Shown: positions 10,410 through 25,500, numbered from the stretch's first letter. The stretch: 64,000 bases of DNA from Ophiosphaerella korrae (GCA_028456385.1 JALNQF010000154.1:1-64000), one strand, 5' to 3'. Made by a program: numbers and translations. The notes: generated from the sequence alone by a model not told the origin.

Positions 10410-13400
10410 GGTCTACGTAGTTAGGCGTAGTTAGCTTAAGCTAGTCTTCTTAATTATAAATAGGTATAACCTAGGTAAGTTAATAGAGGTTAGTACTATA
10501 GGCCTAACTAGGTAGTAGTAGAATAGTAGATAATAAAGCTATTATAGGTAAGATTTAGTTGTAAGCGTAAGTGCGCGTAAAGGCTAGTATATAGTAAGTT
10601 ACTAAAATACGTACGTATACTAGTAATAATTATAAGAGTTAATAATAGCTTAATAGTTATAAGAGTAAGAGAGTTTAAAGGTTCTATAAGCTTAATAGCT
10701 TATACTATAATAGGAAATACCTATTACCTATACTTTCTATTTTACTTCGCCTTACTATCCTAGAGAGAAAGACTCTATAGTAACAATTTCTATAAGTAGT
10801 TCTAGAGAGCTATAAATTAGTATAAAGTAACTAGAAGTACTACTTCTTAGTAAGTAGCTTTTTTAGCACAGCCTACTAACACTATATTACGCGTCTATTA
10901 TTACTTAAAGAATATTAAGCCTACTTTATACGTAGTACTTTACTCTTAACTCCTTATTATAAGGTATCTTATATCTTCTAAAGTGTTAGCTTATAACTTA
11001 TTTATATATATTTTAGGCTACCTATAGTACTCTATAGAGTAACTTATTACTCTTTATATACTTAGCTATACTCTTATTAAGCTACTTACTATCTCTACTT
11101 TTTTATATTAACTTATCTTACTCTTATCCTTATTATTAATAAGGTAAGAGCTATAATAGTAGTCTTTAATAATACTTAATTAGTAAACGTAGTTAACTAC
11201 TTAATATATAGATATAATAATATCTTAAGAAAGATATATTATAAAGGAAAGAAGAGTAATAGAATAACGTATAGTATAGCCCTACCTATTATTGTATAAA
11301 GTAGATACTATAATTATTTATAGCTAAGAAGTATATTTATTTATAATAAGGAGCTTTAGATTATACTTAAAGATAGACGAAATTATTCTTACTCTTTAAT
11401 AAGCTTTAAATAACTTACTATCTCTTTATACTTAAGCTAATACGTATCCTTACTATAAGTACTAGCTATTAGTAATATTAGGGAATCTAGCCTATCTAAA
11501 ATACTCCTAAACCCTTTTCCTCTATAAATAAGGATTAGTTATACGTAAAGTAGATAGGTCTAACGCGCTAGAGACTTAGAACTTTATCTAAATCTATTCT
11601 TAAGAGACGTAACTAGCAACCTTAAAATTAATAACTCTAATACTCTCTAACTATACTTCTTTCTTAATAATAAGGTTTATAGGTACTAGCTTAAGATAAG
11701 TAAAGATAAACTTTAAATAGTCTATTCTTAGCTCTAAGTACTTTACTAAGAAATTCTTAGAGCTAAAATCTTTGTTTACTCTATTCTTAATAAGGTAATA
11801 TTCTAGGATACTCCTACTATTAATACTACTAAAACTCTCTCTCTCTTATTATACTATTTCTTAATAAATTTCTACTATAGTATTAGTATATTAACTTTAC
11901 TAGTATACGTTTAGTTTTAGCTAGGTAGCGTCTAATATTTAGCCTAGTAGCCTCTAAAGAAAGAGGTAAGATTAAGTCTTATTATAAGTATAATATAGAA
12001 CTTTTAGCGTTTAAAAGCTAGAGCGCTTCTTTTAGATAAAATTAAGAGTAATAGCTTCTAATATAACTCTCTCCTTAAGGTACCTAACTTTATATATAGC
12101 TAAGTTCTTAATAGACTATATAGTAGAGGCGTCTCCTACTTTATAAATAAGTTTAATATGTAGACTATCTATAAAGGTAGAAAGAAAGTAGTTTAGATAA
12201 GTTATAATTATATAACTAGAGCTATTAATTATATCTATCTATATAGCTATCTTTAAATAACCTTGTAAGTAAGATAAGATAAGATTACTAATAACCTAGG
12301 TATTTAAAGTAGCTTACTTAAAAGACTTGTTAATATAGTTTTTACTCTATTTACGCGCTACTACTATATTATATTAATTACAAGATAATAAATAATTGTG
12401 TCTTACGTATTAGAGAGCTAGTTTACCTAAGTTAAGGTGTTACAAGTTCTACGTAAATAGCTATAGCTTTACTTAGAAAGAGCTAGATACTATAGCTACT
12501 TTTACTAAGACTATATTATATAATAGCTATAGTCTTACTAGTAGTCTAGTTATTAACTAAATGCGCAGAGACCTCTATTATTTTTTAGTAGTAGCTACTA
12601 GGAGGCACAAGGAGTTTAGTATACTTAATTTAGATAATATTATATAAGAGGCATAAAAAGAGCTTTTACTACTAAGAGTCTAAGTACTTATATTCTTGTA
12701 ATAGAGTAGTTCTTACTATAAGGATATTAAATAGTCTATAGATATAAATACGTAAGTATAATATTAACCCTCTATTATATCTACTAGCTAAATAGCTTAC
12801 TAGTAGCTTAGGAGGGTAGATCTAGTGTATTATTATATACTATTAGTAGCTTAGTCTTGTTAGCGTCTTGTTTTTAAGTTAGACTTTCCTCTATAAGAGT
12901 AATATTAGGGAATAACTATAGAGTTTCTTTGCGATTATTAGTACTAAGTAGTTACTAAGTTTTTAGATATATACCTACGCGTTTATATATATCTATATAC
13001 AAGGACCTTTGTATATATATTATAATTAGCTACTTAAGCTAGCGCTTATAACACTTCTTACTAATAAACTAAGTATACTCTATCCTAGCTATCTATTCTA
13101 TATTACCTATCTTGTATATTATTTAGATATATATATCTAGTTAATATGTTTTTATTTCTAGACGTAGCTCTACTTAAGGTATTATAATATAAGGACCTAC
13201 TAACTTAATATATCTAGAGGTAGTCTTTATAGCCTGTCTCCTTTTTTAGAGATTAAATATTGTCTCCTTACTAGTACTAGGTAGCACCTTAGTACTACTA
13301 GGATAGAGCTTACTACTCTTAATAACTTAATAATATAAGAAGTTACTTATCTTTATATTTATAAAAAATCGACTAAACTTTACGTTATTAGATAGACTAG

Positions 13401-13926
13401 GGCAGATAGCTACAATAGACCTAAATTCTATTATTCTAGATAAATAATTAAATATTTTAATAATATTAACGTTATTTAGAATAGTATTACGTAGTATAGC
13501 AAGATTAGTTCCTTATATTAGAAGCGCTTATATTAGAGGCGCCTCTATTTAGACCTAGCTTATATTTACTATAGTAGGCTTATTTACTATTACTATCTAC
13601 GTTAGAACTACTATTATTATATTTATACTTATAGGCGCTAGAGTATTTACTTCTTTTAAAAATAAGCTAGAAGTAAGCTATTAACTTTTTAAAGCTATCT
13701 TAAGCTTCTTTAGTTTTTTTTTCTTCTTCTCTTTTTCTAAATTTACTTAGGCAGCCTAAACGTTATTAATTAAATCTATAGGTAAAGCGTTCCTAATACT
13801 AAGCTATAGCTCTTTTTATAAGATACCTATAATAATAACTTATTTATTATAAGTAGTACCTTAATTATATAGCTAATATATATCTTAATTCTAGCTAATA
13901 TACTTTCTAGGTAAAGCGCACTTACT

Positions 13927-13959
<33 letters not shown>

Positions 13960-14285
13960 AGGCGCTTATCCTAAGGTTATATATATAGGCTACTACTAGC
14001 TCTTTATTAATACTTTAACTACTTTAACTATATTAACTATAATCCTTTACTATATCTTATAATATATCTAGACTTCTTTAATATATCTTATATATACTAA
14101 TATTAGGCGTTATATACAAGTACTTATATATACAATTCTACTACGTTCTTAGAAGTAAGCTATTATATATCTTTTCTATTTATTATATCTATAAGTAGTA
14201 CTCTTTATAAAATCTAGGACTATATATATAAATAATAGCTAGTCTATCTAAGTAAAAAATAAAAGTAAAGAATTATATAGAAGTT
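10410..14285. other. RIP-degraded region, coding-like on the minus strand but unnamed
   Basis: CpA and TpG are nearly absent. Read on the minus strand, parts (for example about 13690-13900 and 11560-11830) give protein-like frames rich in Lys, Glu and Leu after discounting RIP stops. I could not tie them to a family or hold one frame for long. The only distinct object is the CTA microsatellite at 13927. Confidence 0.4.
13927..13958. repeat. (CTA)n microsatellite, probably a mutated CTG/CAG run
   Basis: Nearly eleven copies of CTA. Under RIP a (CTG)n run becomes (CTA)n. On the minus strand one frame reads consecutive TAG, which would have been a polyglutamine CAG run in a gene there. Confidence 0.7.
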
Positions 14286-14289
14286 TATT

Positions 14290-15470
14290 AAAACCTTACT
14301 ACGCTTTAATCTTAGGAGCCTTATACTCTTTCTAATCTTTAAAAAATTTAGCCTTTTTTTTAGTATTAAGTTCTTTGTAAAGCTCTACGCCCTTAATAGT
14401 AAGATATATTTCTTTAAATTTGTTTATAAGCTTCTAGACTAGATTACTAACTTTAGCTACTATTCTAAGAGTTATCTCTTTAGTACTACGCTTACACTCT
14501 ATATCTAGTAACTTCTTACGCTCTTTATAAACTACGCCTTCTACTAATTTAATAGAAGGTAATCTACTAGATACTCTATACTTACTAGTATTTACGCTAC
14601 TATATCTCTCTTCTTATTCCTTAGTAGTAGTAAATATAATATTATTTGTAAGTTTTACTCTATATTAAACTTAAAGCTCTATCTTTAGTTCTTATATCTT
14701 AATAAATTCTCTATTAATAAGCTAATAGACGTAAACGTAGGTATAAGGATACTTTATCTTATCTAGTTTAATAGCTAGATTAATTAGATCTAGGTCCTCT
14801 AAGTAGTTATACTTATTATTAGTAGTAGTAGTAATATTTCCTTACTATATAATAGTAAGAATCTAATTAATATATCTTCTTATATATTTACACTCTATAC
14901 TATTTTTATTTACTTTAAGATATCTATAACAATTTAGAAAGTTATTAATATTCTCTTCTTCTAGCTTTTTATAGTTATTAACGTAGTCTTTCTTAACTTA
15001 GTATATTAGATAACTTTTCTTTTTATACTAATTAATATATAGTTTCCTCTAGAGTTTAGTCTATCTTATAGTACTATTACTCTTAGTTATCCTTAGTATA
15101 GGTATTAAGACTAGTAGTAGTCTATATTCTTTACTATCTAGGTTATTATCTTTTATTATAGATTTAGTAGGTCCTAAACTAGAGCTAGACTTTATAGAGT
15201 TACTAGAGCCTATAGATAAAGGAAACTAGTTTCTATCTTACTTATCTCTCTATACTCTATCTTCTATACTTATAATTAGCTTATCTAGATTTCTTTAGCT
15301 ACTAGCTAGAGAGGGCTCTTGTTAGCTCTTTAATAGAAGAAGATCTTAACTATTAGTTAGAGGAGGGTTCTATTAACTCTTAGTTTCTTCTATCTTATTA
15401 TCTATATTTACTAATATAGCTTAGATATAAGTAGTAGTAATCTAATATAAGATAAGCTTAAGTAGCCCTA
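14290..15470 (-). pseudogene. unidentified reading-frame relic, acidic/basic protein
   Basis: On the minus strand one frame runs from about 15470 to 14290 (about 390 codons) with a strongly protein-like composition. The N-terminal part is Ser/Leu-rich (SSSSLGPTKS near 15180). The middle has NYKKLEEENINNFLNCYRYL near 14960 and a C-terminal Lys/Glu-rich half includes VEGVVYKERKKLLDIECKRS near 14530. Interruptions are TAG/TAA only. I do not recognise the family; gag-like or host proteins are both possible. No intact start or ribosomal context survives. Confidence 0.4.
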
Positions 15471-15474
15471 GTAA

Positions 15475-18400
15475 GTAGTTTTATATAGAGCTTAAGGAGC
15501 TAAAAACTAAACTTAAAATTATAAGAGCTATATTAAGCCTAAAACTAGTTACTATTAGAGTAAATTATTATCTTTTAAAGGGTCTAGTTTTAGGCTTTAT
15601 TATACGTATAGTATAGATAAAAACAAGAGACTAAAACTAGGCTTATATATATACTTAACAATATAAAAGGGACTAAACTTAGTATAACTCTTAGTTAATA
15701 AATTATTAGTAAATCTTAATAGATACTACTACTACTTTACGTAAGCTAATATATATACAATAAATATATTACTTAGGGCTACTAAGGGTAGGCTATAGTA
15801 GGTATATTAGTAGGCGCAAATTAGTAGTAGGTAGTAGTAGTATAGTATAGTTTCTAGCGTTCTATTTAACGCGCTTTATAGTTCTACGCTTTAGATAGGT
15901 ATAGCGCTTATAAAGTACTAGTTATCTTTAATATAACTATCTTATTTAAGAGTTTATCTAGATTATCTTCTACCTCTACTAAATTACTAACGTAGTTTAA
16001 GTAAGTACTACTTAAGTAATCCTTAACTCTTATACCTAACTTGTTAGTAGCTAAGACTCTATTAAAGAGTACTTATAGCTAGTCTTTATACTTAAGTTAT
16101 TTATTTCTAAACCTTCTAGTATCTTTATAAGCTTTAAAATAGGCTCTAAGCGTACTCTTAGAGGTACTAACTAGCTTATTATTAGTTATCTTAACCTAGA
16201 CTAGTTTATTAGCTTAGTATAAACTCTATAATCTTTTTTAAAGGTATTGTATTTATTCTTGTACTAGCTTTAAGTTATAGCCTAGCTAGAGACCTAAGAT
16301 ACTTTACGTATTACTAAACTCTACGCTTCTAGCTTATATCCTAAGTCTAAGTAAAGGCTATAGTTAAAAGTACTTATAAAAGCTTTAATAAGAGCTAACT
16401 TAGTCTTATTACTTTACTTAAAGATACTATTTAGCTAAGATAACTATAATTACGCTAGTACTAGCGATAGTGTAGGTACTTATATAAGAGTAGTAGTAGG
16501 TATACTTAAAGATTACTAAGATAGAGGTAGAGAGGCCTTATAAAAAGTAGCGCAAGTAACTTATATAAGATTAGTATTATAAGGTATACTTAGAAGCTCT
16601 ATAAAGTTAAGATAGTTACAAAAATAGTTAAGATAGAATATAACTAGATAGGCTATTATACTAAACGCCCTAGAGTTATATCTAGCTTAATTTAGTAAGG
16701 CTAGTAGTAAGGACTAAGGCGCCCTAAGCTACGCTACTTAGCATTACTTATAGTAAAATTAGAATAAAAAATAAGTACGTACTAAATAGGGCCTTAGCTT
16801 ATAAGGTCCTTTATATAAGAATATACGTTTTTAGGTATATTTACTCTATTTCTAATAACCTATCTAGTTCTACTAGAATATACTCTCTATTAAAAACTCT
16901 TAGCCCCTACTAGTAAGTACTAGTAGCTATCTATAAAAAGATAGAAATAATAATTTCTATTAGGAGATATAAGGTACTCTAGTAAAGGACTTAAGCGTAG
17001 AGTATAGAAGCTTTTAGTAAAGAGGAAATAGAAGATAAATAGTCTTATCTAAGTAGCTATACAAAGCTAGAGCTTCTATAGCGTATTATACCTATTAATA
17101 AATAATCTACTAGTAGCTTAAGTAGTAGCGTAGTAGGAACACCTTATAAAGCTAATATAAATTAATATTATTATCTAAATATATCTACTAGTATCTATAA
17201 TAGTCTCTATAAGCTATTATATATCTCTCTATATTAAATTAGTACTTATAGAGTTACTATTACGGCTATAGTAGGGAGAGAGCATAAAATCCTATAAGTA
17301 AAGTTATAAAATATAGCACGTCTACTAAAAGTAGCTATAACTAACTAGTAATATTTACTACGTCTTATATTAGCAAGCTATTAAATAGAATAGTATTACC
17401 TCTTATACAAGTTAAATACTAAATAAATAGTATACTATAATTAGTACTATAATACTATAAAGTAAGTATAAACGTAACCTTTAATCTTTACGTAAAAGAA
17501 GAGAGTAAAAAAAAAGGCTAGAAATAGCTTTTATAAAGCGAGCTTGCGTTAGTAAGCTAAAAGAAGTACTTATAAGTTAGGGTATTGTCTAGAAGGTATA
17601 GGTAGTAGAATATAGGCGAGGGCGTAGGTATAGCTAAGACGTTTTAAGGTATAGAAAGGAAAGCGTATTCTTAGAACGCGGGCGATTACTAAGCTAGCTA
17701 CAAGTAAGGTAATAGTAAGAGTAAATAGCTTTTACCTACTAACCCTCTTATTTTATATTATCTATCTCTTAGTCTACCTAATAATACTCTTAACTCTAAT
17801 CCTTTACTAGAATACTCCTCTATCTTCTAGGTACTACTAGTACTCCTACTAGCTTTATAAGTAATTATCTAATCTAATCTATTATATATATCTACTTACT
17901 AGATATCCTTAATACTCCTCTAACTATACTAAATACCCTTATAGTAGCTCTAGCTATCTAAGGTCTATATTTCTCTATCTTCTAATACTTCTCTTACTAA
18001 TACTACTACTAGCGCAGCCCTAGAGCATTATACTAATACTTAGTACTAGGGTAGTCTTAGTAATATAGGATATAGTAATATATACCTCTAGCGTTATTAC
18101 TAGTACTTTTAGCTTTATAGAGACTTAAATACTATATAGCTCTTTATTTATTATACTAGGTCTACTAAAGTAAATAGTGTAAGCGTCTATATAAGTATAG
18201 CGTAGTAGTAAGACTACTTTCCTAATATTGTAGTAGTCTAAGTAATTATTAATAGGCCCCTAGTACAGACAACCTTGTAATATACTTTCTAGGTTCGTCT
18301 CTTAGACGCGCTCTATAGTATATAGGCAAGTCTACTATAAGATAATATTATTATCTAGCTAGTAGTTGTCTATAGCTATTAAAATAGTAAGTACTACTTC

Positions 18401-21400
18401 TTTAATTATAAGTAGCCTCTCTTACTACCTCTTTATTTATAGTACTAACCTAATACAAGAAAATATTTACTTTAGCCCTTATAAGAACCTCTAAGGTAGT
18501 TAATAGTGCTTTGTTAAGTAGTTACTATATATACGTAGTGTTTACTAATATATATTTAATAATTAAGCTCTTCTTCTTACTAAGTATCTTTACTAAAGAT
18601 AGTTTAGAGCTAACTACGTTTAGCTTATAAGTAATAAAGATAATAAGTTAGAAGAGGAGTAAGCGTATAAAGCTATAGCTTACTAATTTCTAGTAGAGAA
18701 TAATAGATAATATACTTATAGACTTAAGTATAGGGTATTAGGTATATAAAATAACTAATATCCTCTACTACGTAGTAAAAACTACTCTGTTATAAGAAAA
18801 ATTATAGGTACTTAGACTAGTAAGTAAGTAAGGCTCTTTCTAAGTCTCTATACCTATATAATAGTACGTAAGTAAAATATAATAGATCTTCCTTAGTCTC
18901 TTAATAGTCTCTACTAGAAAATTACTAATATTATTGTTACTTCTACGCCTAATTTAAGGAGGGCCTTATCTTATAGTATAGTAGAATACCTCTCTTATAG
19001 CTCTACTACTTAGCCTATATTACTTCTAGTAGTTATAATATTATAATATTAACTCCTTTAGCCTTATAGCTAAGTTTTCGTATAAGTTCTAAGGATAAGT
19101 ATTAATATATTAATGTAACTAGTGCGTAATAGATTAAATTACTACTTTTTAAATATAGCCTTGTATACCTATTTTTGTATAGTTAATAAAGAACTCTATT
19201 TATCTAATAGAGAACGTATTTATAAATTATGTCTTGTAGCTCTTAAAGAAAGTAAAAGAATAAGGAAGATATTATAACGCTTAGTAACTAATAGACTAGG
19301 TAAAAGTCTTGTAATATATAAACTTGTGTCTCTATAAGCCTATTTTTTAAGCTAAACTAGTTAATTTGTAATATACTTACTTCCTACCTATAATACCTAA
19401 ACGTATTTAAATTACTACGCTACTACCTAAGCTTATCTATACTTGTATTTAATTTCCTTATCTATAATAGCTTTTATAAGTCTAAGATTAACCTAATACC
19501 TTAAATTATTTAGGACTTTTAATGTAGTAGTCTAGAAATAGTTATAGAAAACTTTAATAGTAATGTTAATATTGTTACTACTATAAAGTACTACTTTAGG
19601 TTCTTGTTCTACTCTAAAGAAGTTATATTTAAATAAATTAGATACTTTAGTAGAAGACTCTACTTAGTATAGGTTAAGTAAATAAATATAATAGAGCTTG
19701 TTTATCTTAGTAACTTTCTATATTAGGCTTAACTAAGCACCTTTATTAACTATAATATCTACTAAGACTATAGAGGATAGTATTATATTATACCTTATAA
19801 TAAAGGCGACAAAGCTATTATTAAGTAAGTATAGATCTTTAAGCTATATAGTATTTAGTATTAGCTATAAGAGTACTACTTAAGTTAGATCTAGGACGTT
19901 TCCCTCTATATTAAAGTGCTGCAAATTCTAAATAGAGGAAAGAAGATCTACTTCTTAGGTATTATTACTTTCCTTAGTATTATCGCCTTTATTGCAAGTA
20001 ACTAGTATTAAAAAGCTAACTTTAAGAGTAAAATTATTCTTTTATAATTAGGCTTCTAGGTTAAAGAGATATACGTATAGCTATACGTTATTTATAGATA
20101 CGTACAAGTTTAACCTTAGCTCTTTAAGTAGAATTAGACTTTAGAAAATCTTAATAGTAACGCTAAAGATATAGCTATAAATCTCTTCTTTATAGCTTAG
20201 TTTCTTAAGTACTTTACTTACAATAGCTAAGGGTATATTATTAATTGTAAATATTTCTAAGTTTAAGAAATCCTAGATTACGCTCGTAAGGCCTAGGTAC
20301 TAAATTACGTAGTATTCTAAGTTATTTTGCATCCCCCTTTTTAAAAGCTCTCTACTAATCTTTATATTCTAGATATAATAATTAAGTCTAGGGCGCCCTA
20401 TAATTTTTTATAGTTTTACTATACTTTATTTATAATATATAACTAATAGGTAGTAGAAGTAATAGTGTCTAAATTTATTAATTGATTTTAAACTTAAATA
20501 ATAACAAACGAGTTGTACCTATATAATATTAGCGTTATCGAGGTATACTAGTATATATAGGAAGAGTTTATCTAGTAGTAATAGTAGCTTACTATTAGTT
20601 GTTATTTTTAGATATATATTTATAGTTATAAGCGTTTATAATTGTTATACTATGTAATATTTAATATTATAATACGCTGCGTTAGACCCTACTAAGGAAG
20701 AGTATACTAAGCTAATTAGTATCCTATAAGAGAAAAGGCGTAATAAACTAACGTAATTAGATAAGTACGCCTCTTAGCGCCCTTCTAACTAGTATAATAA
20801 GCTAATTAGCTTTAGAAGGGGTATACGCCCTATATTACACTTAGGTATACTAATAATAATATATTAGGAAGAATTTACAATAAGTAGAAAAGTTGTATTA
20901 TATATATATTAGTTTAGTAAACCTAACTCTATACGTCTTAGATTATATAGTAAGATTACTAATATAGTTTCTACTTTAGGCTCTCTAAGATAATACCTTA
21001 GTCTACGACAAGAGCTTATTAGATAATAAAAGTAAGTTATAAAGAATAATTAACTATATTAGCTACGTAAGATTATTTTAGGCTATCTAAAAGTAATACT
21101 AGCCTTAATTAGAAGTACTAGCTAGGGTAGTAGCGTTATATTATCTTATAATCTACAATAGCTATAAAGCTACTATAACTTTCTTACTTTAGGGTAAGAC
21201 TTTTAGAGTAAGATAAAACGTCTTAGTTTATACTATTAGCTATAAAAGTTTTATAGTATTACTTAAAAGGAGGCGTATCCTTCTACTATTAAATAAGGCA
21301 CTCTATATATTAGGCGTAGTAGTAGCTATATAATTGTAATTTATTATAGAGGAATAATTAAAAGTAGTTATAAGACACCTTAGTATATTATCTATAAAGG

Positions 21401-21790
21401 TTATCTTAAAATCTTAAGTATATGTAGAGTAATACTTACTTAAACTTAATATACTTTACCTATTTTCTAGTATAGGGTTTTTTCCTAGCTTATAAGATAG
21501 ATATTAGTATAGATAATAATAGTTCTTATAGTTTTAGGTATTAATAAGTAGACTATCTCGTTTAGGCTGTATTATATATACGGTAGAATAGATTTAAACT
21601 TAAACTTAAAGTACTAGTATATTAATATTTATAAAGAAGTTGTAATAGAAATTTTTTATTAACTAAGCTAAGTTACTCTAAAGAATAGATTAATATTAAA
21701 GTAAACGCTGTAGCTAGCTTACTTACTTACCTATTAGAAGTATAGGTATATAGCAAAGAATAGTAACTTATTACTATTAAGCTATTTAAC
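15475..21790. other. RIP-degraded region, nothing recognised
   Basis: Uniformly mutated AT-rich DNA. Short purine or pyrimidine runs suggest former coding on either strand, but I found no domain motif, LTR, inverted terminal repeat or RNA gene. Confidence 0.5.
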
Positions 21791-21794
21791 TAGG

Positions 21795-22520
21795 TATCCT
21801 TTATAAAATAAGTACTTTCTATAACTCTTTAGAATTATATCCTAAAACTCTTTAAACTCTTTCTTGTAAATATTATATATATACTTATCTTATAGTAAAG
21901 CTTGTAAGACTTTACTTAAAGTAATATTAGGAAATAGGAATTTTAGATTATACTAGCTTCTATCTATATAGGTATTTACTAGAATATTAATAATCTAAGA
22001 AGAAGTAGTTTTAGGAAGTATACCTAATAACTAGCGTCTATAATCCTCTTTTACGTTGTTTAAAGTAAATATAAGAGTAATAAGATTACTAGTAGGAATC
22101 TTATTAAAGATACCTTTATAGTTAGTAAGAGTCTTATAAGCCTTTACTTTAGTACGAAGTTTAATTCTATAACTATAATTGTAAGAAAACTTCTCTTAAT
22201 TAGAAGTATAAAAGGATATAGTAGTAAATACACTAGCTTTACGTTTTACCTCTAGTATATTAGTACTCTCTTCTTCTTGCCTACGTTTCTTTAAGTCTAA
22301 GCTTTTTTCTTCTACTTTCTACTCTATATTGCGTTACTTAGCTATTTTAGCTTCTCTACTCTAGTCCTAAGATACTTGATTATTAGAGGCCTCTTCTTCT
22401 ACCTTGTATTCTAAAGCCGCGCTATTATAGCGCTTAGTGTTTAACTTTTTCTCTATATTAGAATTAGTACAAGAGCGTTTTATTCCTACTATTATAATAT
22501 TAGATAACTTATAGTTTACT
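21795..22520 (-). pseudogene. unidentified reading-frame relic with charged N-terminus
   Basis: A single minus-strand frame of about 240 codons. The first part is a highly charged Glu/Lys/Arg region (EYKVEEEAS near 22400, LDLKKRRQEEES near 22290). It is followed by a mixed region with TNYKGIFNKIPTSN near 22110 and FPNITLSKVLQALL near 21910. The same frame holds across the join at about 22200. All stops are TAG or TAA. A charged, low-complexity N-terminus followed by a folded-looking part is typical of a real protein, but I cannot name it. Confidence 0.4.
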
Positions 22521-22524
22521 TTAG

Positions 22525-25500
22525 GTAATAAATATATCTAGTCTTATAAAGTAGAATCCTAGATTTATAGTATAACTATATACTAGAGATTAATAACACG
22601 TATCCTAATTATAGACCTAGGGGTTTAGTTATAGGCTCTATACTTAATATAGAAAATTAACTTCTTTATAATACTATTAGGCCTATAATTAGCCTAGGGT
22701 ACCTAATTTTAAGCCTTTAGCAAATACTAGTATTTTCTTATAAGGAATCTACTAAGCGTATAATTTATATAGTCTAGTAAAAGGCTATAAACTTCTATTT
22801 AATAGAGGTAAATTTATAAAGTTATATAGACTATTATATCTAATACTATAAAGGCGTATCTAGCTATAATATTTAATTCTTAATAATATTAAGCTCTTGT
22901 TAGATAGTCTATAGGCGTTTAAAATAACTTACGTTATAGAAAATCTTAGTATTATAGCTTAGGTAATTTAAAGACTTATTATTGTATTTATTTTATAAGT
23001 ACGCTATAATATATAGATAATAGAATATATAACCTTTACTTAATTAAGCTAAGTTCTTTATATACTTTTAAATACTTACTTACTATAAGGTGTATAAATA
23101 CGTTTAATTATAGAATCTATTCTTACTAATTAGGGACAAATAGTATATATAAGCCTAAAGACTTAATAGATAATTTATAGATAAAGATAAAGGCTACTAA
23201 AATAATTATATTTTAGGTATATAAGTTTAAGAGAGCTATGTTTCTTAACGTATTTACTATAAAGGACCTAATTATTAGTTAGTATAAGTAGCGCTAATTT
23301 TATTATTTATATATATATCTATAGTTGTTAAAGATAAAGACTCTACTTTCTAGGTCTCTTCCTCTACCTAATATATTTAGATATAGGTAATAGTATTCTT
23401 AGTTAACTATAAGATTAACAATTAATCTAATAGGTCTAGAGTAATTAAATATACTACTTTGTTAGGATTAGCGTTCCCTTTTATTACTAATATTAAGTTC
23501 TATTAAAGCTATAATAGTAAATAAGATCTTTGTTTATACGTAGTAATAATAATTCTTTTAGTAATATATATCTTACCTTTTAGGCTACTAAGCTATAGAA
23601 AGATTTAAACTACAAATTTATTATAGTCTTAAAAGAACTTTAAGTTAATAAAGTCTCTTAAATTTACTTTTACTTTTAGTTTTTCTTTACTAACCTATAA
23701 AACTATTCCTTTAGTCCTAGGTAAATACATCTTTCTCTTAAGATATTTTATTCTTTAGTAGATCTTAGTTATAAAGTCTTGTAAAAGTAGAATATAGAGT
23801 ATTATTCTAATAATAATAACTATATTAATATTTTAACGTAGATCTTCTTTAAATATATTTATAATCTAAGGATTAGCTCTATTACTCTTATTATATAGTA
23901 GTACGTTAAGTTAAAGAAATCTTACGCTATAAAGCTTCTTTTTTTCTTAAAACTACTCTTTGTTCTTCTTATTGCACACTAAGTATTAGGCGCCTAGTAA
24001 CTCTTGTAGTAATAGCTACTAGGCGGGAACTATATACTAAGAATATACGTAATACCTTAATTTATCTAGTTAGCTATAGAGATTAATTATTCTTTAGCTT
24101 AATATAAGGAGCTTTTTTATACAACAATTAATATTCTAAGTATAATATTAGTAAAGATAGCCTAATTTAGCTAACTATTCTATAAAAAGCTTAAAAGGTT
24201 AAGGCTTATCTCTAGATACTAATTTAGCTATCTACAGCTTACTCTAATATAATAGGTTTATAGATTCTAGTAAAGAGTACGCTAAAAGATTAAATACGTT
24301 TTAACTAGATATAATAGTCTTTAAGAGGCTCTTAAAGCAAGAAACTATTATAGGATCTAGTTAGAGTATATATAATAAAATATAGACTTCTTATAACTTA
24401 CTACTTGTATTTGTAGATATACTAGCTCTACTAACAATTATAATCTTTTTCTTTACTACTAATTAACTTACTAATTATTATAGTACTATAAGCTATTCTA
24501 AACTCTTAGTACTAGTTGTAATACTAGCTTAGACGCTAGACTTCTAATATAGATTAAATAATACCCTAGAGTATCTATCTATATAGTTTTAATATTTTAG
24601 TATTTTTATAAGCTAAAAAAATTAATATATACTTATAGGCTATTAAGGATAAACTAAAAAGCAAACTAGATACTAGGAGTTATAGAGATATAGCGCATCT
24701 TATATCTAACTATACTAGCGCTATATTTCTAATAGTAACTAATAGCTTTAGAGAGAGGTGTATTCTTATTTATACTATTATAGGAAGTAGATACTATTAT
24801 AGATACGTATTCCTAATCTATAATTAACAATAATAGTTATAGAAGATAACTAGGTATTATAGTATACTCTATTTTAACTACTAAAGAAAGTATAAAAATA
24901 ATACCTACTACTAATAAGGGTATAGTATCTAGTAGTAGATTAGAATTTATAAAAGGATAGTTAGTATATAGCTTATATAAAAGAGGCTAAATAATTTATA
25001 ATCTATATAGTACTTTAAAGTAAGTAATAATATAGTAAGTAGTAGATCTAGACTAGTTATAAAAGAAGATATAAGGGAGATACTATTAACTTTTAGGACT
25101 AAGCACGTAAATATCTATAGCTTCTATCTAAGCCTAGATAGAAGTTATAGAAATGTATTATCTATAGTATATGTACCTAAGTATTTATAAGATAGAGACG
25201 CTAAATACTATACTCTTAGTTATAGGCTTAGAGGTATTAGAGAGGTATAAGGTATAGTTATTAGTATAATATTACTTCCTAGTATTAATAAATTATCTTT
25301 AGTAACAAGTCTAAGGCTATAAAATTATGCTAAAACCTAATTTAGTATTACGTAGGGTTGCTAATTATTAGGACTACTAGATTAGTAATATTTCTAATAT
25401 TTAACTTAGCTACTAGATTACTTAGCCTTCTTTAAGGAACTTAAAAGTTATTACTAGAGGGAGGCCCTAGAAATAGGCCTCTATAAAGAAGGCGTATTTA

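Noticed and set aside
13927..13958. CTA run as a telomeric or CRISPR-like repeat
   Set aside because: A 3-bp period without spacers is a plain microsatellite. Fungal telomeres are TTAGGG-type.
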